This document shows, piece by piece, positions 44,906-58,165 of a stretch of 64,000 nt of DNA (positions are counted from its first letter, which is position 1; each line of letters opens with the position of its first letter). The translations under genes were made by a program, and so were the position numbers. The stretch comes from Congeria kusceri. Lineage: Eukaryota > Mollusca > Bivalvia > Myida > Dreissenidae. The notes under the pieces were generated by a model that saw only the letters and a program-made list of their open reading frames with translations, did not search any database and was not told the origin of the DNA. The stretch spans positions 42,660,848 to 42,724,847 of the forward strand of contig CM051038.1 in the NCBI GenBank assembly GCA_027627225.1, in the 5' to 3' direction.

Positions 44906-46190
44906 GATTGCATTTAACCTAGAGGTTTAACAATCAACTCTTGTTTCAAGTTTGCATGGATGTCAATAGCACTGTATCGCACAGTATATTTGTTTTTAAT
45001 CCAGATATAGTTGTTATTTTATAGACGGAAATTGTGTAATAAACAGATAGGTTTGTTTAACAAACACATATGTTATGCTAATTAATATCTGTAAGTATGA
45101 ATGATAATATTCCAGAACACATTAACATTTATTTGTTTTGTGCATTCGTTACATTCAATAAGGTACGAACTAAACTAAATTGCTGTATGTCTTATGATTT
45201 CATTGTACCATTGATTAATGCTACTAAATATTTGGCAATTTCAGATATCTACAAGACGTCCCATTACAGACTTGTATTGAATACTGGAGGAAACAGGCAC
45301 GAACGGGAACATCATATTTTTTTTTTATGAAGTGCTTAATAATATATCGCGGGTCCTTTTTTGACTCTTGGTCTTAGAAATCGCGTGATTTTAAGGAAAA
45401 TCTTTGCACATGATGCAGTTCTTTCCGCGGTAGAAAGTGTTGACACAAGCACGAGCGTTTTGCGGATCGAAAGTGAGAACAAAGTCCGGTATACATTGCA
45501 TTTTCACAACAAACAGATGTATGGAAGGTCTCTATAGCAACTAGTTCTACCTTCATATTTTGTTGAAATCGCTTAAAATCCATTAGATATGAATTGTTTA
45601 CATTCAACTGCGCCTGCTGTCATTTTTTCGACAATGGCGTTCTGCGCATGCGCAGAGTACTTGCCCTAAATACGCTAACAATGTTAGGTCAAACTCTACT
45701 TATTGTTTTCTAATTGTTTAAATCGTCGTGAAGAAATAAACTCAATTAAGAAACAATTAGAATGGTTTAAAAATCCCATGAAATATTTTATTTGTTTCAA
45801 CTTTCAGAACAGAACAATACTTTATTACTTCCTGGTATGCATAGATACAACATGGGGAAAAAATTATACAATATCAGAGTTACAATGCACATATGCACGT
45901 TTCCGGTTCAAGTTATAATCACTAATAGTATGTAGATTATTATATTTTAAATTATATAGGGGGAAGTCATTTAATCATCGTTAGTCACATTTATAGTTTG
46001 AAATTTAATTATATTATTCGGTTTCGGTTAATTAACAGAGAAAATAGGTGTTATTTAAACATAAGAAGAGGTCTAGCAAACAATTTAAGCATACATAAAG
46101 TAAATAATAAATAACCAGCAAGCAAAGCAAAGTTAACACAATCATATATATTCATACACGCGCATTCATTATTACCATACTGACAGAATG
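44906..46190. other. AT-rich spacer
   Basis: No supportable gene. The minus frame 45374-45607 has six Cys and several His but no pattern I recognise. An agaacagaacaatactttatt word (45804-45824) resembles retroelement ends found elsewhere in the window. Confidence 0.45.
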
Positions 46191-46194
46191 GAGA

Positions 46195-47870
46195 ATGAAG
46201 AAGTTTAAACAGTACACAAAAGATATGATGATGGCAGCATATAAGGCAGTAAATAAAGACAATATTCCTGTTGACAGAGCTGCTGTGATCTATGGAGTTC
46301 CAAGACAAACTTTGAGGGACAGAGTATTGAACGAAGTTAAAATAAGTGCAATGTGATGAAAATATTCCTTGTTCAAATATGACGAAGAGGAACAAATAGT
46401 TAATTATTTTGAAGGGTTGGCACAGTCTGGCTATGGACTGAACCGTGCACAGTTGAATGTCCTTGCCAGTGAACTTGCTGTAAAACTAGGTAGACGCACA
46501 CCAGAGAATAAACTGAACGATACCTGGTATTATGCCTTCCTGACAAGATGGGATCATAGACTGAAGGTGGTCACGCCCAGAGCCCTTTCATCCACAAGAG
46601 CAGCAGCAGTAACAGCTATTTGAATGCTATTCTTGACAAATATGCTCCCAAGTCTAAGACACACCTCATTTACAACATTGATGAGACTGAAATTCAGACT
46701 GAACATCGGCCATCAAAGGTTATTATGGGTGTTTCAGCGAGTAAAACACAAGCGTTCACATATCACAATACAGGCACCACTACCATTATGGCGTGTGTGA
46801 ATGCAGCCGATACAGCACCATGAGAAATGCAGCAGCTGGTGCAGACTGTACCATGTCAAATTCTGATTGGGTAAAAGGTGAAGTCCTGATGAAATATCTA
46901 GAATAACATTTTCTTAAATGTGTTCAAAGAGGATTAGGTGACAACAATGAACACATCTTGCTGATATATGATGACCATGCCTCTCATGTGTCTATTGCCA
47001 TTGTTAAATGGGCATGAGAGCACCATGTCACATTATTTGTCCTTTCCCCACACAGTTCACATTCCTTACAGCCATGCTTCGGTCCCTTCAATGCAACATT
47101 CCACAGTGAGTGCAATCTGTACATGGCGAAGGAAAAGGGAAAAACCATTACAAAGTACGAAATAGCAGAGTTGTCTGGAAGGCACATCTTAAATCGATGA
47201 CACCAACAACAATCCAGTCCGGATTCAGGAAGGCTGTAATATCGCCATTTGATTCCTCTAAAGTCCCTGTTGAGATGATTTTGCCATCACAATCGTTCCC
47301 AAAAGAGAAATGCTCCAGAATCACCAAAGTTGACCATGAATGAACTGTTAGACCAAAAACTTGTGGAAAGGGCACCAAGACCAAAACCTGAAAAACTTGA
47401 CCAAAATCTAATGAAAATAAAACAAAAGACACCAAGAAGTTCAGAGGCAAAGCAATATCAGAGGACAACATATCTACCAGCTATTATAATATGAACAAGA
47501 GAGAGCAGAAAACAACAACAAAGCCAGACCAAAACAAGTCTTAAAGAGAGCAGAACAAAAGTTAGACCAATCACCTAAGGAACGCAAAAAGCAGCAAAGT
47601 AAATGTCCCCAGAAAGAAAATCAATGTCATTGACACAGAAAGTGAAAATGAAAAAGAAGATTCAGATCCCGCCAACAACTGTTGTGTTTACAAGAAGTCT
47701 TCTCCCCCAGGATTAGACCAATCTGTTGGAATTGTCTTTGTCAAGTGGGTACAGTGCGAAGCTTGTGGTCATTGGTGTCATCTAAGATTTTGTTCTGAAA
47801 TTAGAGTGGTGCGCAGGCTTTCAAATGTTTCTGTCCACATTGCGTTAAAAAAATTTTTTTTAATTTTCTT
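46195..47870 (+). pseudogene. pogo-like transposase with C-terminal PHD-like finger, decayed
   Basis: A cut-and-paste transposase relic. From ATG 46195 a psq-type helix-turn-helix (KKFKQYTKDMMMAAYKAV ... IYGVPRQTLRDRV) binds DNA in this family. After a stop, a CENP-B/Tc5-type HTH part follows (YDEEEQIVNYFEGLAQSG ... WYYAFLTRWDHRLKVV, 46369-46620). The DDE_1 domain comes next, with YNIDETEIQTEHRPSKV (first Asp) and LIYDDHASHVS (second Asp, about 46961-46990). The usual LQPLDVG segment with the third Asp reads LQPCFGPF, so that residue is deleted. A Lys-rich linker leads to a PHD-like finger (about 47680-47850: KWVQCEACGHWCHLRFC, then a frame-shifted CFCPHC; one early Cys is Tyr). At least five stops or shifts are present. 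The TIRs and TA duplication were not located. Confidence 0.8.
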
Positions 47871-50800
47871 TGCTGAGTGATATTCATCTATTGCTAACCT
47901 GACTGAATATGTTAAGGGTCAGGAATTTAGGTTGCTGATTTTATTAACATGCTTGTAATTGAGTAAATATTAAGAAAAATACCATTGTTATTGAGTTTAT
48001 TCAGAAAATAACCATTCTTATTTTGTTATTGATTTAACTTAATGTGTGCATATTTTTCAAATATTTTACTTAAACATTTGATAAAAATAAGATATATAAT
48101 CGAGAATTGCATGAAAATAAATTATAAGAATGACTGTATATATATTCAATGTTGTAAATACAAATAATTGTGAATCTGCCCAGTGCAATGCATTAAAATA
48201 AACTATAATTATTTATGACTGAAATATATGAGTTCATTATCATTTTTGAATAACAAATAAACAACTTACTGTAGTCTTCAAAAACGATTGCACTCATAAG
48301 AGAGCGGCATGATTCGAATGATTTGAAGCGTTTACATGGTAATCAAATAGACAATAACTTACATATTGATTAACAAAGTGTTAAACTTTTACTTGGAACT
48401 CATTTTTGTTTCAGACTTTCTCATTTATTTGATATTTACCGATGTTGCCAAAATTGCCCACGAGTTAACAAGGATATAGCATACATTTGTCTGTTGATAT
48501 CAGTTCTTCACGCTTACATTATACATTAAAAATATTCAAAATAAGGTATGCGAACTTATTAGTATTTTGATAGTTTTTATCATCAAGTTTTGCTACTTAA
48601 AATGTTATCTGTAAGAAAAATGACAATACGTTGTATATCCTAAAGATTTAGAAGATCATAATTATTAAGAACGATCCTATTTGTTTTACTTGTTTACGCA
48701 AATGAACATTAAGAAAACAAATATCTAAGAGTAACATGAATTCTCAATTATTTAAAGTCATCAGTTATTGTATCAGTAAAAGTTAAAACCGACATTGGTT
48801 AAGCAAATTTGCACTAATGTGCAGATATTTGCAAACATATGCACTTTATTTGTGTAGGAAGACTACCAATCAATGCTAATTTAGTTAGTTAATAGATATA
48901 TACTTGTAATATAACACATCTGAACCAAGAAAACAATTACACCATTACCAAGAAAATCCATACGCTGATAGCGTAGTAAGACTGTTGGCGACAAAAGAAA
49001 CTAAAAACGAACATGTGGTTTTTGGGACCATTTTTGCTAAAAAGGAATCATTCGTTTGAATGTATGTTCATTTTTTTACCGTTAAACTTAATAATGTAGC
49101 TTTTTATTCAATAGTATACGGCATCAAAATAAAAATACTTTTTAAGTTACAAGCAAATATTTTGATCAAGCTAGTTTTACAATGCAATTTATGCAAACGT
49201 AATTATATACATGCGATCAATCTGCAACGGGTCATGCAACATAACTGTTGAAGCGTAGTAGTTAGGAACATCGATTGTTAGTTCCGACGACGAGTGGGGC
49301 TTGGCACAGTTAAAAACCATTGTTAGTGCTTCGCAGCTTACTGAGTCAAAAGTATGTCATACGATGCGTGCTCTCGATGTTCTAAACTACAGATTAACAT
49401 TAATACATTGCAGTATTTTTGTGTGTGAAAATATTCAGAATAACTATCGGTAACAACAAAGATCTATAAATCTATACATAGATCTTTGGTAACAAGAACT
49501 AACACTTTCGCAACGAGTAAGGACTAACCGATGATGCGCAATAATTTAGTGGTCTTATTCCAGGACACTAAGGTAAATATTTCGGTTACATACAAATAAA
49601 CGGCGAAAGTTGGGGTTAGAAGTAACATTTTTAATAAATTGACTTTTTTAGGAAATGTAATCGTAATAAATCACATTATATACACATTATAAAACAAATG
49701 GCATACACTATCTTCAATAATTAAAAGATACTAAAATAGCTGGGATTGTTTGCTGTTTTGAAGAAGGGCCCGTTCAGGTTTAGGTTTATTGAGGACTCTT
49801 AGCCGGCACAGAAAATAAGTAGTTCCCCTTGGTAAATGTTCTGGATTTTACCCTCTCAAAAGACCAACAGTCTTTAAACGATGTAAAGTCTGCACAGCTA
49901 TCGAACGCCTCTGGACATTTCCGATTTTCTCAAATAATTGTACAATAAAACCGGCGTAATAGTGGAATAATGCCGGGTTGAATTGTCGTTTAATTGGATG
50001 TTTTTTATCACTATTCTATCATTCGATCATTATGCCCACCCACCCAACATATTTAATTATAGACATTATCTAACAGTGACATTTTCTGTCCCCGGTCTTT
50101 TAGTTAAATATGCGTGACACCCATCTCAAATAATATGCAGATCATTTTCGTCAACTCCAGCATGGAAAAGAACTCGCATAAGCATCTTCGATTGCGTGCT
50201 TTTTAATCCATAAAATGCCATATCATTGTTGCTTATGCACATGTTAATTATGTTTATTATGTTGTATATTCATGAACCAAAAATATGTTTAAACTTAATA
50301 ATAAATAACCGTGGTTGTGTTATGGCATTACATTGATGAAGGCTCGCTTTACATGCATGAAGTTGACTGTGAGAACGAATAATAGTGTTGTTTAGAAAAA
50401 TAAAAAAAATTTGCACGAAACACGACATAATCAGCAGCTATTGAAAATGCCGTAACACATATGTTTATTTTTATAAGACCAGCAACCACAACAGCCGAGC
50501 AGAGATAAAAGAAAGAAAATGTTCGCTGCAACAGATGAATCATAGCAACGCGTTTAAGAACCTCACCTCATTTGTCAAAATGGAGAAGTGTAACTCTTTT
50601 AAATTGTTCAATTGATATAACTGTATTGATATTATGCTATCTGAATACTGACGATCTTCTAACATAAAGAGACATTTATTAAATAGTGTTTATTTCTTTT
50701 AATAAACGTGATATATAGCTTTAAATTATCATTATAATTATGTTTTATCATTTCATAGACAGCGCAGGTAATCCACATACTAATCATATGTGTTACAGAA

Positions 50801-53165
50801 TAGGCATGGTTTCATGAAATTGTATTTAAACTATAATGTGTGCTAAAGTTCCACATCGCACAAATCGAAATCGATATTGTCAACTTCAAAGATGTACAAA
50901 CAGACATTCAGCAATGGAATGCATTTCTCGGTTCAAACTACTAATTGGCGCACGTACATTAAATGTATAACAAATCTTGTGTAGTTTGTGTTCATTTATA
51001 TCATAACTGTAGTTAAATTATGTTTGTAAACTATAGTTAATGATACGCTTTAAAGATTATTATTCATTTATTTATAAAAAATCTCGGTCAGAATTATTTG
51101 CAAATATTAACAATTGTAACTTATTATGGCAGTCATGACCACCAATTATATTATTTATGTTACGGCCCTGTAATTATAATTAAAATGATATTGTTTGCCG
51201 AACAATGACACCTTCCATGAAAATCAAGTAGTTAGTTTCATTTCTGTTACTGTCATGTAATAATTACTGAAAGCATTACGCATTGATTAGTTACATTTTG
51301 GTATCGTTAATTATTGGATCGTTGCAATATAGTTTCAGATTTTCTTAGATGCTTTCCCAAATGATACCTAACATAGTATATTCATATTATTACCAATTTC
51401 ATAAAGCCTTACGTATTCAATCAGTTTTAATTGTAGTTTTACTCTCTTTATTTCTATAAATCGTTAATAGTTCGCTAAAAACACCATCAACACCATGATT
51501 ACGATTGGAATTCTGTCTTTAAACACAATAATACCGAGTTTTATAGTGAATAATAAATGCACCATGTTGGTTTTCTGTAACGGCGTTTGTAGCCGACAAA
51601 TTAATGTATTCTTGATATATTATTATTGTATATCTGTATAGTATACATTATTCTCTAAATTTACCATTATGCTATTTTTATATACTTTGTTCTTATAAAA
51701 AAATCAATAGATATAATGTTTTTTTTCCCCGTGGTGTAGTATTTTCTTTAAATATAAACGAAACTATATTTACTTATTAAACCTAAACTGGATACCATTT
51801 TAATATACGAGGAAGAATTGCGCGGTCCTTTGTACGGATAAAACATTGATGTATAATTTCGGCTAGATTTACATCCTGTTGAATGTTCAGAGAAAGAATG
51901 CGATATAAAACATGTTGGGTTTAAAACATAAAACACTGTCAATATATACCCGGTAGGCAATGTGTATGTACATTACATGTACAGGGTTCACCATACCACT
52001 ATGTTGTTAACATATTTCAATAAACATATCACAAAACGTAATGCAATGGATAAATTGATATATAAAGTAAAATTAGTTAAAAGTTTCAATGGTGGTTATT
52101 ATGACAATTGTAATGGTTCAAACAGCAAATATACAATTGATGCAAAACAACGATTTAATCTGTTCTCAATTTTGCGCATATCACTTTTATTTAGGAAGTA
52201 CAATGGCTTGGATCACTTTCGAAAATATTTATTGTATGTTCTATGTTTAGTCTTGTTTATAATTGAATACTACAACGCTTCGATTTGTGCTGTGTGGATG
52301 CAGTATGTCGTGTCCCCGTACATATCTTAGATGTTGTCATATTTCCAGTCTTCAGAGGCCGTCAGCGTTAGAGTTACTTCTTATTGTTTCGATAATAAGA
52401 GTTCTCTCCTGCTGTCGCAGCTAGAGTTTCACTTTGTTCATAATTGAAAAGCATACAGACATTCTGACGGTTATATAAACAATCACTTAGGTATTTTAAG
52501 TAGTGATATGAAATGCGATTACCCCTCACATAATAAACTTATTTCTATCAGTTTCTGTCAGTTTAAGTGTTTTGGGTTCACATTCATTATTATTATAGTC
52601 ATACCGCAATGTTGATGTTTCTACTTAACGAGAATGTAATGCAAATTGCAAATGCTCGAATTGTTTGCGTATTAGCTGCAATAAATGTCAGAAACATCTG
52701 TTTCCTGAAACAAAGTTGTCACATTTTTGTATCGTAGTATTTCATATTTAATGTTATATTTTATGACTGTTTTATCATATTATCAGAATGATGTTAAACA
52801 TTAACGTTATCGTATCAACTAAATGAATGCCTGGGGACATGTGTTGTGCATTAAATAACAACACTCGGCGGCGGATCATTTACTATATTCTGTCAGTGCT
52901 GTATTATATTCAAGCTAACCACTTCTTTCCGCATACATCAGACACGTTTTCATAAAATGTGCATTGATATAACTACATGGTACATATCTTATCAATGAGT
53001 GTTATCCGATGGGTAACACGTTTTGAGGTCATCGAAACCTACGTTTGAAATAACTAAAAATTGCAGTGAATAACACCATATAAAACATTTATACACAACT
53101 AAAATGTTCAATGCAATAAACGTAGATATTTAAAAAAAAAAACAAGTGGATCAAAACCAACACGG
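47871..53165. other. AT-rich spacer, no gene supported
   Basis: Reading frames (49060-49251, 50349-50543, 51748-52330) show no motifs. A small perfect hairpin, caaagatctat / atagatctttg, lies at 49458-49488. From about 51850 the sequence resembles the 42 kb region. Confidence 0.5.
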
Positions 53166-53169
53166 CTGT

Positions 53170-53361
53170 TCCACATTCTTATCCAGAACGGCACATTCCG
53201 CCTACAGTGGATTTAAAGAGACTTACTTGAAACAGAAAATACCATAAAAGCGGAAAGTGCCGTCCTGGATTAGCCTGAAATAATGCGGACTGCACGGGCT
53301 AATCCAGGACGACACCTAACGCATATATGCATTAAGCCCGGGTTTCCTACGATACGCCTCA
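53170..53361. mobile_element. MITE copy 2, left end decayed
   Basis: Shares with copy 1 ggcacattccgcctacagtg, cagaaaataccataaaagcg, the gattagcct and ggctaatcc palindromic blocks, gcattaagcccggg and the terminal acgatacgcct. The left TIR is missing or unrecognisable. Confidence 0.8.
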
Positions 53362-55500
53362 TTTGTTTTAATGACTAGACGATGCAATTCTGTAGTATTT
53401 GTGATGCAATTACGCAAGTGAAAACGTCAGTTCCTCAAATCGCACAATGCAACGCCATTTACTAAATTGGTTCAGTAAAGTGAAATTACAATGTAGCAAT
53501 TTTTGTAAGAGCTTTGGTATATTACAAAGTGATTCCTCTTTCTTTTGATAGAATGTGGAATATTAAGAAAATTGCTCACTTTTCATTGATTTTTCTGCCA
53601 GAAAGCCAATATGGAGCTTCAAAATTTATGTGGTCATAACACCAGTAAGCACTTGAACACACTTTAATTGATCAATAGGAATTGGGATATCGACACGGAA
53701 TTATACAGTTCGGTCCGCATGCCACAAATCGTAATCAAGAAGTAAACCATAACAGTGTTCAAAGGTTCAAATTGCAGTTTGGTAATTTGAAATGTATTAC
53801 ATTATTGATACAACAACGATAGTAACTAAATATGCTCTCTATTATTTACGCCGTGTATGTATAGATTCACTTCTTAAGCAACAGTTGTATTTTTGTCATT
53901 TATGTAAATATTAAATAACTTTAATATGGGTTAGATCTATACAGGAGCTTACGCACTATATATCGGATGCGAAACAACAAATGTGTTTAAATACGACTGA
54001 CTCTTAACATGTAAGAAAAAGCTAGCATCAACATACATTTTAAACAGTGTTTTGCATTAATTATATCCATTATATCCCTTTATGCATGTTATATATTATA
54101 TAGGCCGCTTGTATATTGTATTACGAAGTTGACAGCAATCAACTACGATCTTAAAAAAAGTTATTGGTTCGTTCGAAAACCCCTTATTTGAATAAATGTT
54201 CCGTGAAAAAAAAACACCTTTACTATTTTCTAGTTTAATTAACGTCGGCGTGTTACGTGCGTACAATTACTTGCACATAACACATTTCTAGTAAACGTTA
54301 GGTTTGGAGACGGTGAATGTAGATTACGCCAACTCAAGTAATGGTATATCAGTCGAGACGTTAGCCTGGATTACAAACGCTTAACAGATAGTTAAAATAT
54401 CAATGTATGTGCATTTTGTATATATAGAGAATAACAGGTTACTGCCTGGTCTTGTGTAGTATATCAGGTGAGGCTTAGAATAATATTACGGCGACATGTT
54501 TTTCTATTTATAATACCACATTTTTCTTAAAATATCACAAACGAGCTGATTTTTATATATTTAAAAACTAAGGGCGGCGCTGATTTTGCTGAGCCGACTT
54601 TTACACGTTCACGGGTATGTAGTTATGGATTTCTAACAGTTGACTGGATAATACCTTGTTGTTAACATTTCGTAATGATAAGTGAACTGTTTTCATTACG
54701 AATACATAGATTACACGCGTGCTCATTCATAAAATACTAAAAATGGATTGCAACGATCAATTTCATCGGAGAACACATAACGCCGAATTGTTTGGAGACG
54801 CCATTTTTGAGTTGTGTATTGAAATTTGACATTTCCAAGATCGTGTCAATATTGACAGCATTTGACTATAGTGTGTTCAATTTTTGGTAATAATGTTTTT
54901 GGTTCAACACACACTGATGCTTTGTAGTGACTTCTAGTGCATTTATTATAATGTATTGAAATAATTTTGTATGGATGATTTATTGTGTTCCATAGATGAC
55001 GTCAAAGTGTGGGTGCATGTGAATTTAAAAAAAATAACGTTTGGTGATTTATGACGATTAAAAATAATAAGCTATATACGTTATTGGTATCAAATTGTTT
55101 GTTTTGTTGAATCTGATTCATTTTTACTCAAACTCTTGACTTTATAGTTGATTCCGAATAATATGACGATATCAGCATAGTGGTGTAATAAAATCTGCAA
55201 TTCTGACGTGTGTTTCATATTTACAATATCCGAATTAAGTAAATAATCCTAGCATTAACCCTCGTGCTCTTGCCCCGCCACCCCCTCCCCCCCCCCAAAA
55301 AAAAACCAACTAAAAAATCAGTATCGTTAAATTACTATAAAGCAATTTCAATTATCGAACGTTTATGGAAATTTGCATTTTTTTTCTAATAAGTACGCAA
55401 TAACACCTATGTATTATTGGAATAATGCGTGATTTGTTTATCTCATTATCCGGCGTGCATTGACGAAATAAAGCCCCATGGAATAAACTTTGCTTTATTT
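53362..55500. other. AT-rich spacer, part of a diverged duplication
   Basis: 53395-53640 resembles 44030-44230 and 62265-62335 (tttactaaattggttc at 53458 and 62319). No gene seen. A poly(C)/poly(A) stretch lies near 55280-55305. Confidence 0.5.
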
Positions 55501-55529
55501 AAAAAAAGTGGGATAAAGCAAACAGGCTC

Positions 55530-55775
55530 AGACTAATGACGTCATCATTTTCGTGAGGTCATTTTGTTTCGTAATATTTGGTGTGTTTTCTTTCGTTTAT
55601 TTTCAACTAAAGATAGAATATGATGGAAATGATGGGATAAATAATACACTAGGTAAGTGTTGAATAAAGATAAGTTTATTTGCTCGGCACGAAAACGTGA
55701 ACCACTCGCCAAGGCTTGTGGTTCACGTTTTCTAAGCCTCGCTAAATAATCTTTATTCAACACTAACCAAGTATC
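55530..55775. repeat. Foldback (hairpin) element, second member
   Basis: Arms 55646-55704 and 55717-55772 are near inverse complements (gtgttgaataaaga / tctttattcaacac; gaaaacgtgaaccac / gtggttcacgttttc) around tcgccaaggctt. The centre matches the hairpin at 3.3 kb (tcgccaaaggctc), and a TGACGTCA lies at about 55537. The minus-strand frame across it is a by-product. Confidence 0.75.
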
Positions 55776-58040
55776 CTCTATTGATCGTTTAATTGATAAA
55801 GCATGTTCTGGGCATTAGATCATTTTGTCCACATTCAACATACTTACATTGCGTAGCTTTATTTACAAATCATTACATGTTCTGTTTTCAATACTTAATG
55901 TACAGGTTATATTTTGCCATATTTATTGAGATTCAACTTATGATTGATTATGTTATTAACTTGAATAAAAGGAAGATTGAAGAAAGATGGATACGGGTTT
56001 CACAAATCCCCAATATCCGCATTTGTTTGTAAAAACAACGTCCGACTCATCTATTTTAGAATGCTCTTGTTGTTTACTTTGAATTGTATAAGCAGAGAAT
56101 CTTAAATGCTAAACCCTTAGGCAGAAGTGTTTCTTGGAACATCCACATAACAAAACAATAAACATCCCAAAGTAGTACTATATAGTTGAGCATTGGTCAG
56201 TTTAGTCTACCTATTAAAATGAATTGACATTAACAACTAATGTTTTACTGAGTTAAACATGTTAGTTCGTACCAATTATTGATTGGAGCACATCTTAAAT
56301 TATGTATTTTACGTATCTTGTAAGTATTACCAGATGAATATAATGGTCCATGTGCTTTTATCGTATTATTTTAATACCAGGCTACCATTGGAAATTATAA
56401 ATTGGAGCATTCAGAGCAAATCATAACGACAGTTAGAATTACATACGTCACCACCCTGTCATCAGCGAACTCGTTCCTGGTTTAAACTGGTAATTGTTAA
56501 TCACAGTGTAATGTGTCACTATATTTAGGGTCTTTGCAGTATAGTACATTACAAATTCTGTTAAGGTTATTAATAACTTACATACGGATGCTGAGATTAA
56601 TTCGTAATTTCATAAGGCTTTGCACACAATATACAATTTACTCAAATATTAGTACATGTATTACAATCCTGACATATGCATTGGAAATAGTGTGTGAATG
56701 CAATATAGTGCACAGCCGTACATATGACCCTAAGTTTAGATTGAGTCATATGTGTTTTTATTCCGAAAAAAAATTCAGACGCTATGCAATTTATCAGTTG
56801 TAGCACAGTTTACAACATTATGCGTAGATAAAATGTGATCCTCTGCAATGGCGTGTATGTGCCGTTGTCGACATGTTTTCCGGTATTTCCTGCTCAAGAT
56901 TTGTTATTTACAGATAGACTTTATTTAATTTGCATTCCCAATGTCCATGCCCTCCAAAGGAATGCCGAATCCCCATAATACGCAATTATTATGCTTTATA
57001 TTTCTTTGAATATTTTAAGTAGTGCTGCTCAACATTGCAATCAAGGTTTGGCTGCATGGTGATTGTTTTTAGTCAAATTTGTAATTCGTTTCATGTCATA
57101 ATAAATCTGCCATTGATGTTTTTTTTAACGTGTAGATCATGGTTCCCGTACAACTTTACTTTTATAAACCACAAGTGCTAAACAACTGTTTTGGTGCTAC
57201 TCGGCATGTATTTCTATATCTGTCTCGATATTCGCCATCATAAATTGTATATATTTGCCTAGGATTATATATTGCATAATTTATCGTTACAGTAATAAAA
57301 ATAATTGCAAAAACCCTTGAAAACAACACATGTTTACACTTTGATACGTGTGAAATATACTAAAATGAAATAAAGATGTTAAACATGTAAAAATATAATT
57401 AAATCATCCAAAGAATTGCGTGCATGTTCCTTTCTGTATAAAACTCTGCAATTGCCTGCTACTTTATATCTCTTTGATAACACAATTGGATATTAATTGG
57501 TATGATTTATATTATCAGAACAATGAATTCGCCATAATTCATTGGTCCGAGCGTTTTATTGACACTTAAACGTTTATTCCGTTACACGTGTCGTGCCTTG
57601 TTTTCCTGAAATAAAATGACACGATTAATTTTATTTCTCGTTCACAATGTTTAACAAAAACTATTTTTATAACATTAAAATAGAAATTATTGAATATATC
57701 AGAAATGTATCAATTACCTTTGTGTTTTTGATATACATGTATTTTTAAATTGTACGTAACGTGTTAAAAATGAATAATTATGTAATAGTATGTAAATGTT
57801 ATATTTCGTTTGTAATTTAATGCTGTCGTTTTTTAAATCATCATATATGTAAATTAAGTAAACTACAAAAACGAATCCTCATTAAAAGCCATTTTTCCAT
57901 AACATGTTTTTTTTAAATATCAGCCAAGTGTATAACGTTGTCAACATCTACACTGGAAGAAGACAAGAAACGTCTTTAAAAAAGACAATCGGCGTAGAAA
58001 TTATTATTGAGATGCCATTTTTTGCACTAGTTTATTATAC
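55776..58040. other. AT-rich spacer, part of a diverged duplication
   Basis: No gene supported. 57390-57620 is clearly related to 61465-61690 (caattg/caataa blocks, ttattgacacttaaa at 57557 and 61625, ttacacgt). Confidence 0.5.
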
Positions 58041-58044
58041 TAGA

Positions 58045-58165
58045 GGACCAAGCTGTGACTTCACGGACCCCATATGTTTCGTTCCCTACTAAGGAGACTT
58101 CTCGGACCCCAGATGTTTCGGTCTCTACTAAGGAGACTTCTCGGACACTAGATTTTTCGGACACT
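58045..58165. repeat. Three-copy tandem repeat, unit 39 bp
   Basis: Three successive units share gacttc(t/a)cggac and cata/caga/taga followed by tgtttcg-like ends. The second and third units begin ctactaaggagacttctcgg at 58086 and 58125, exactly 39 bp apart. Confidence 0.8.

Noticed and set aside
45374..45607. Cys/His-rich minus-strand protein
   Set aside because: The spacing of Cys and His fits no finger I know, and the frame lies in unremarkable spacer; no supporting signals.
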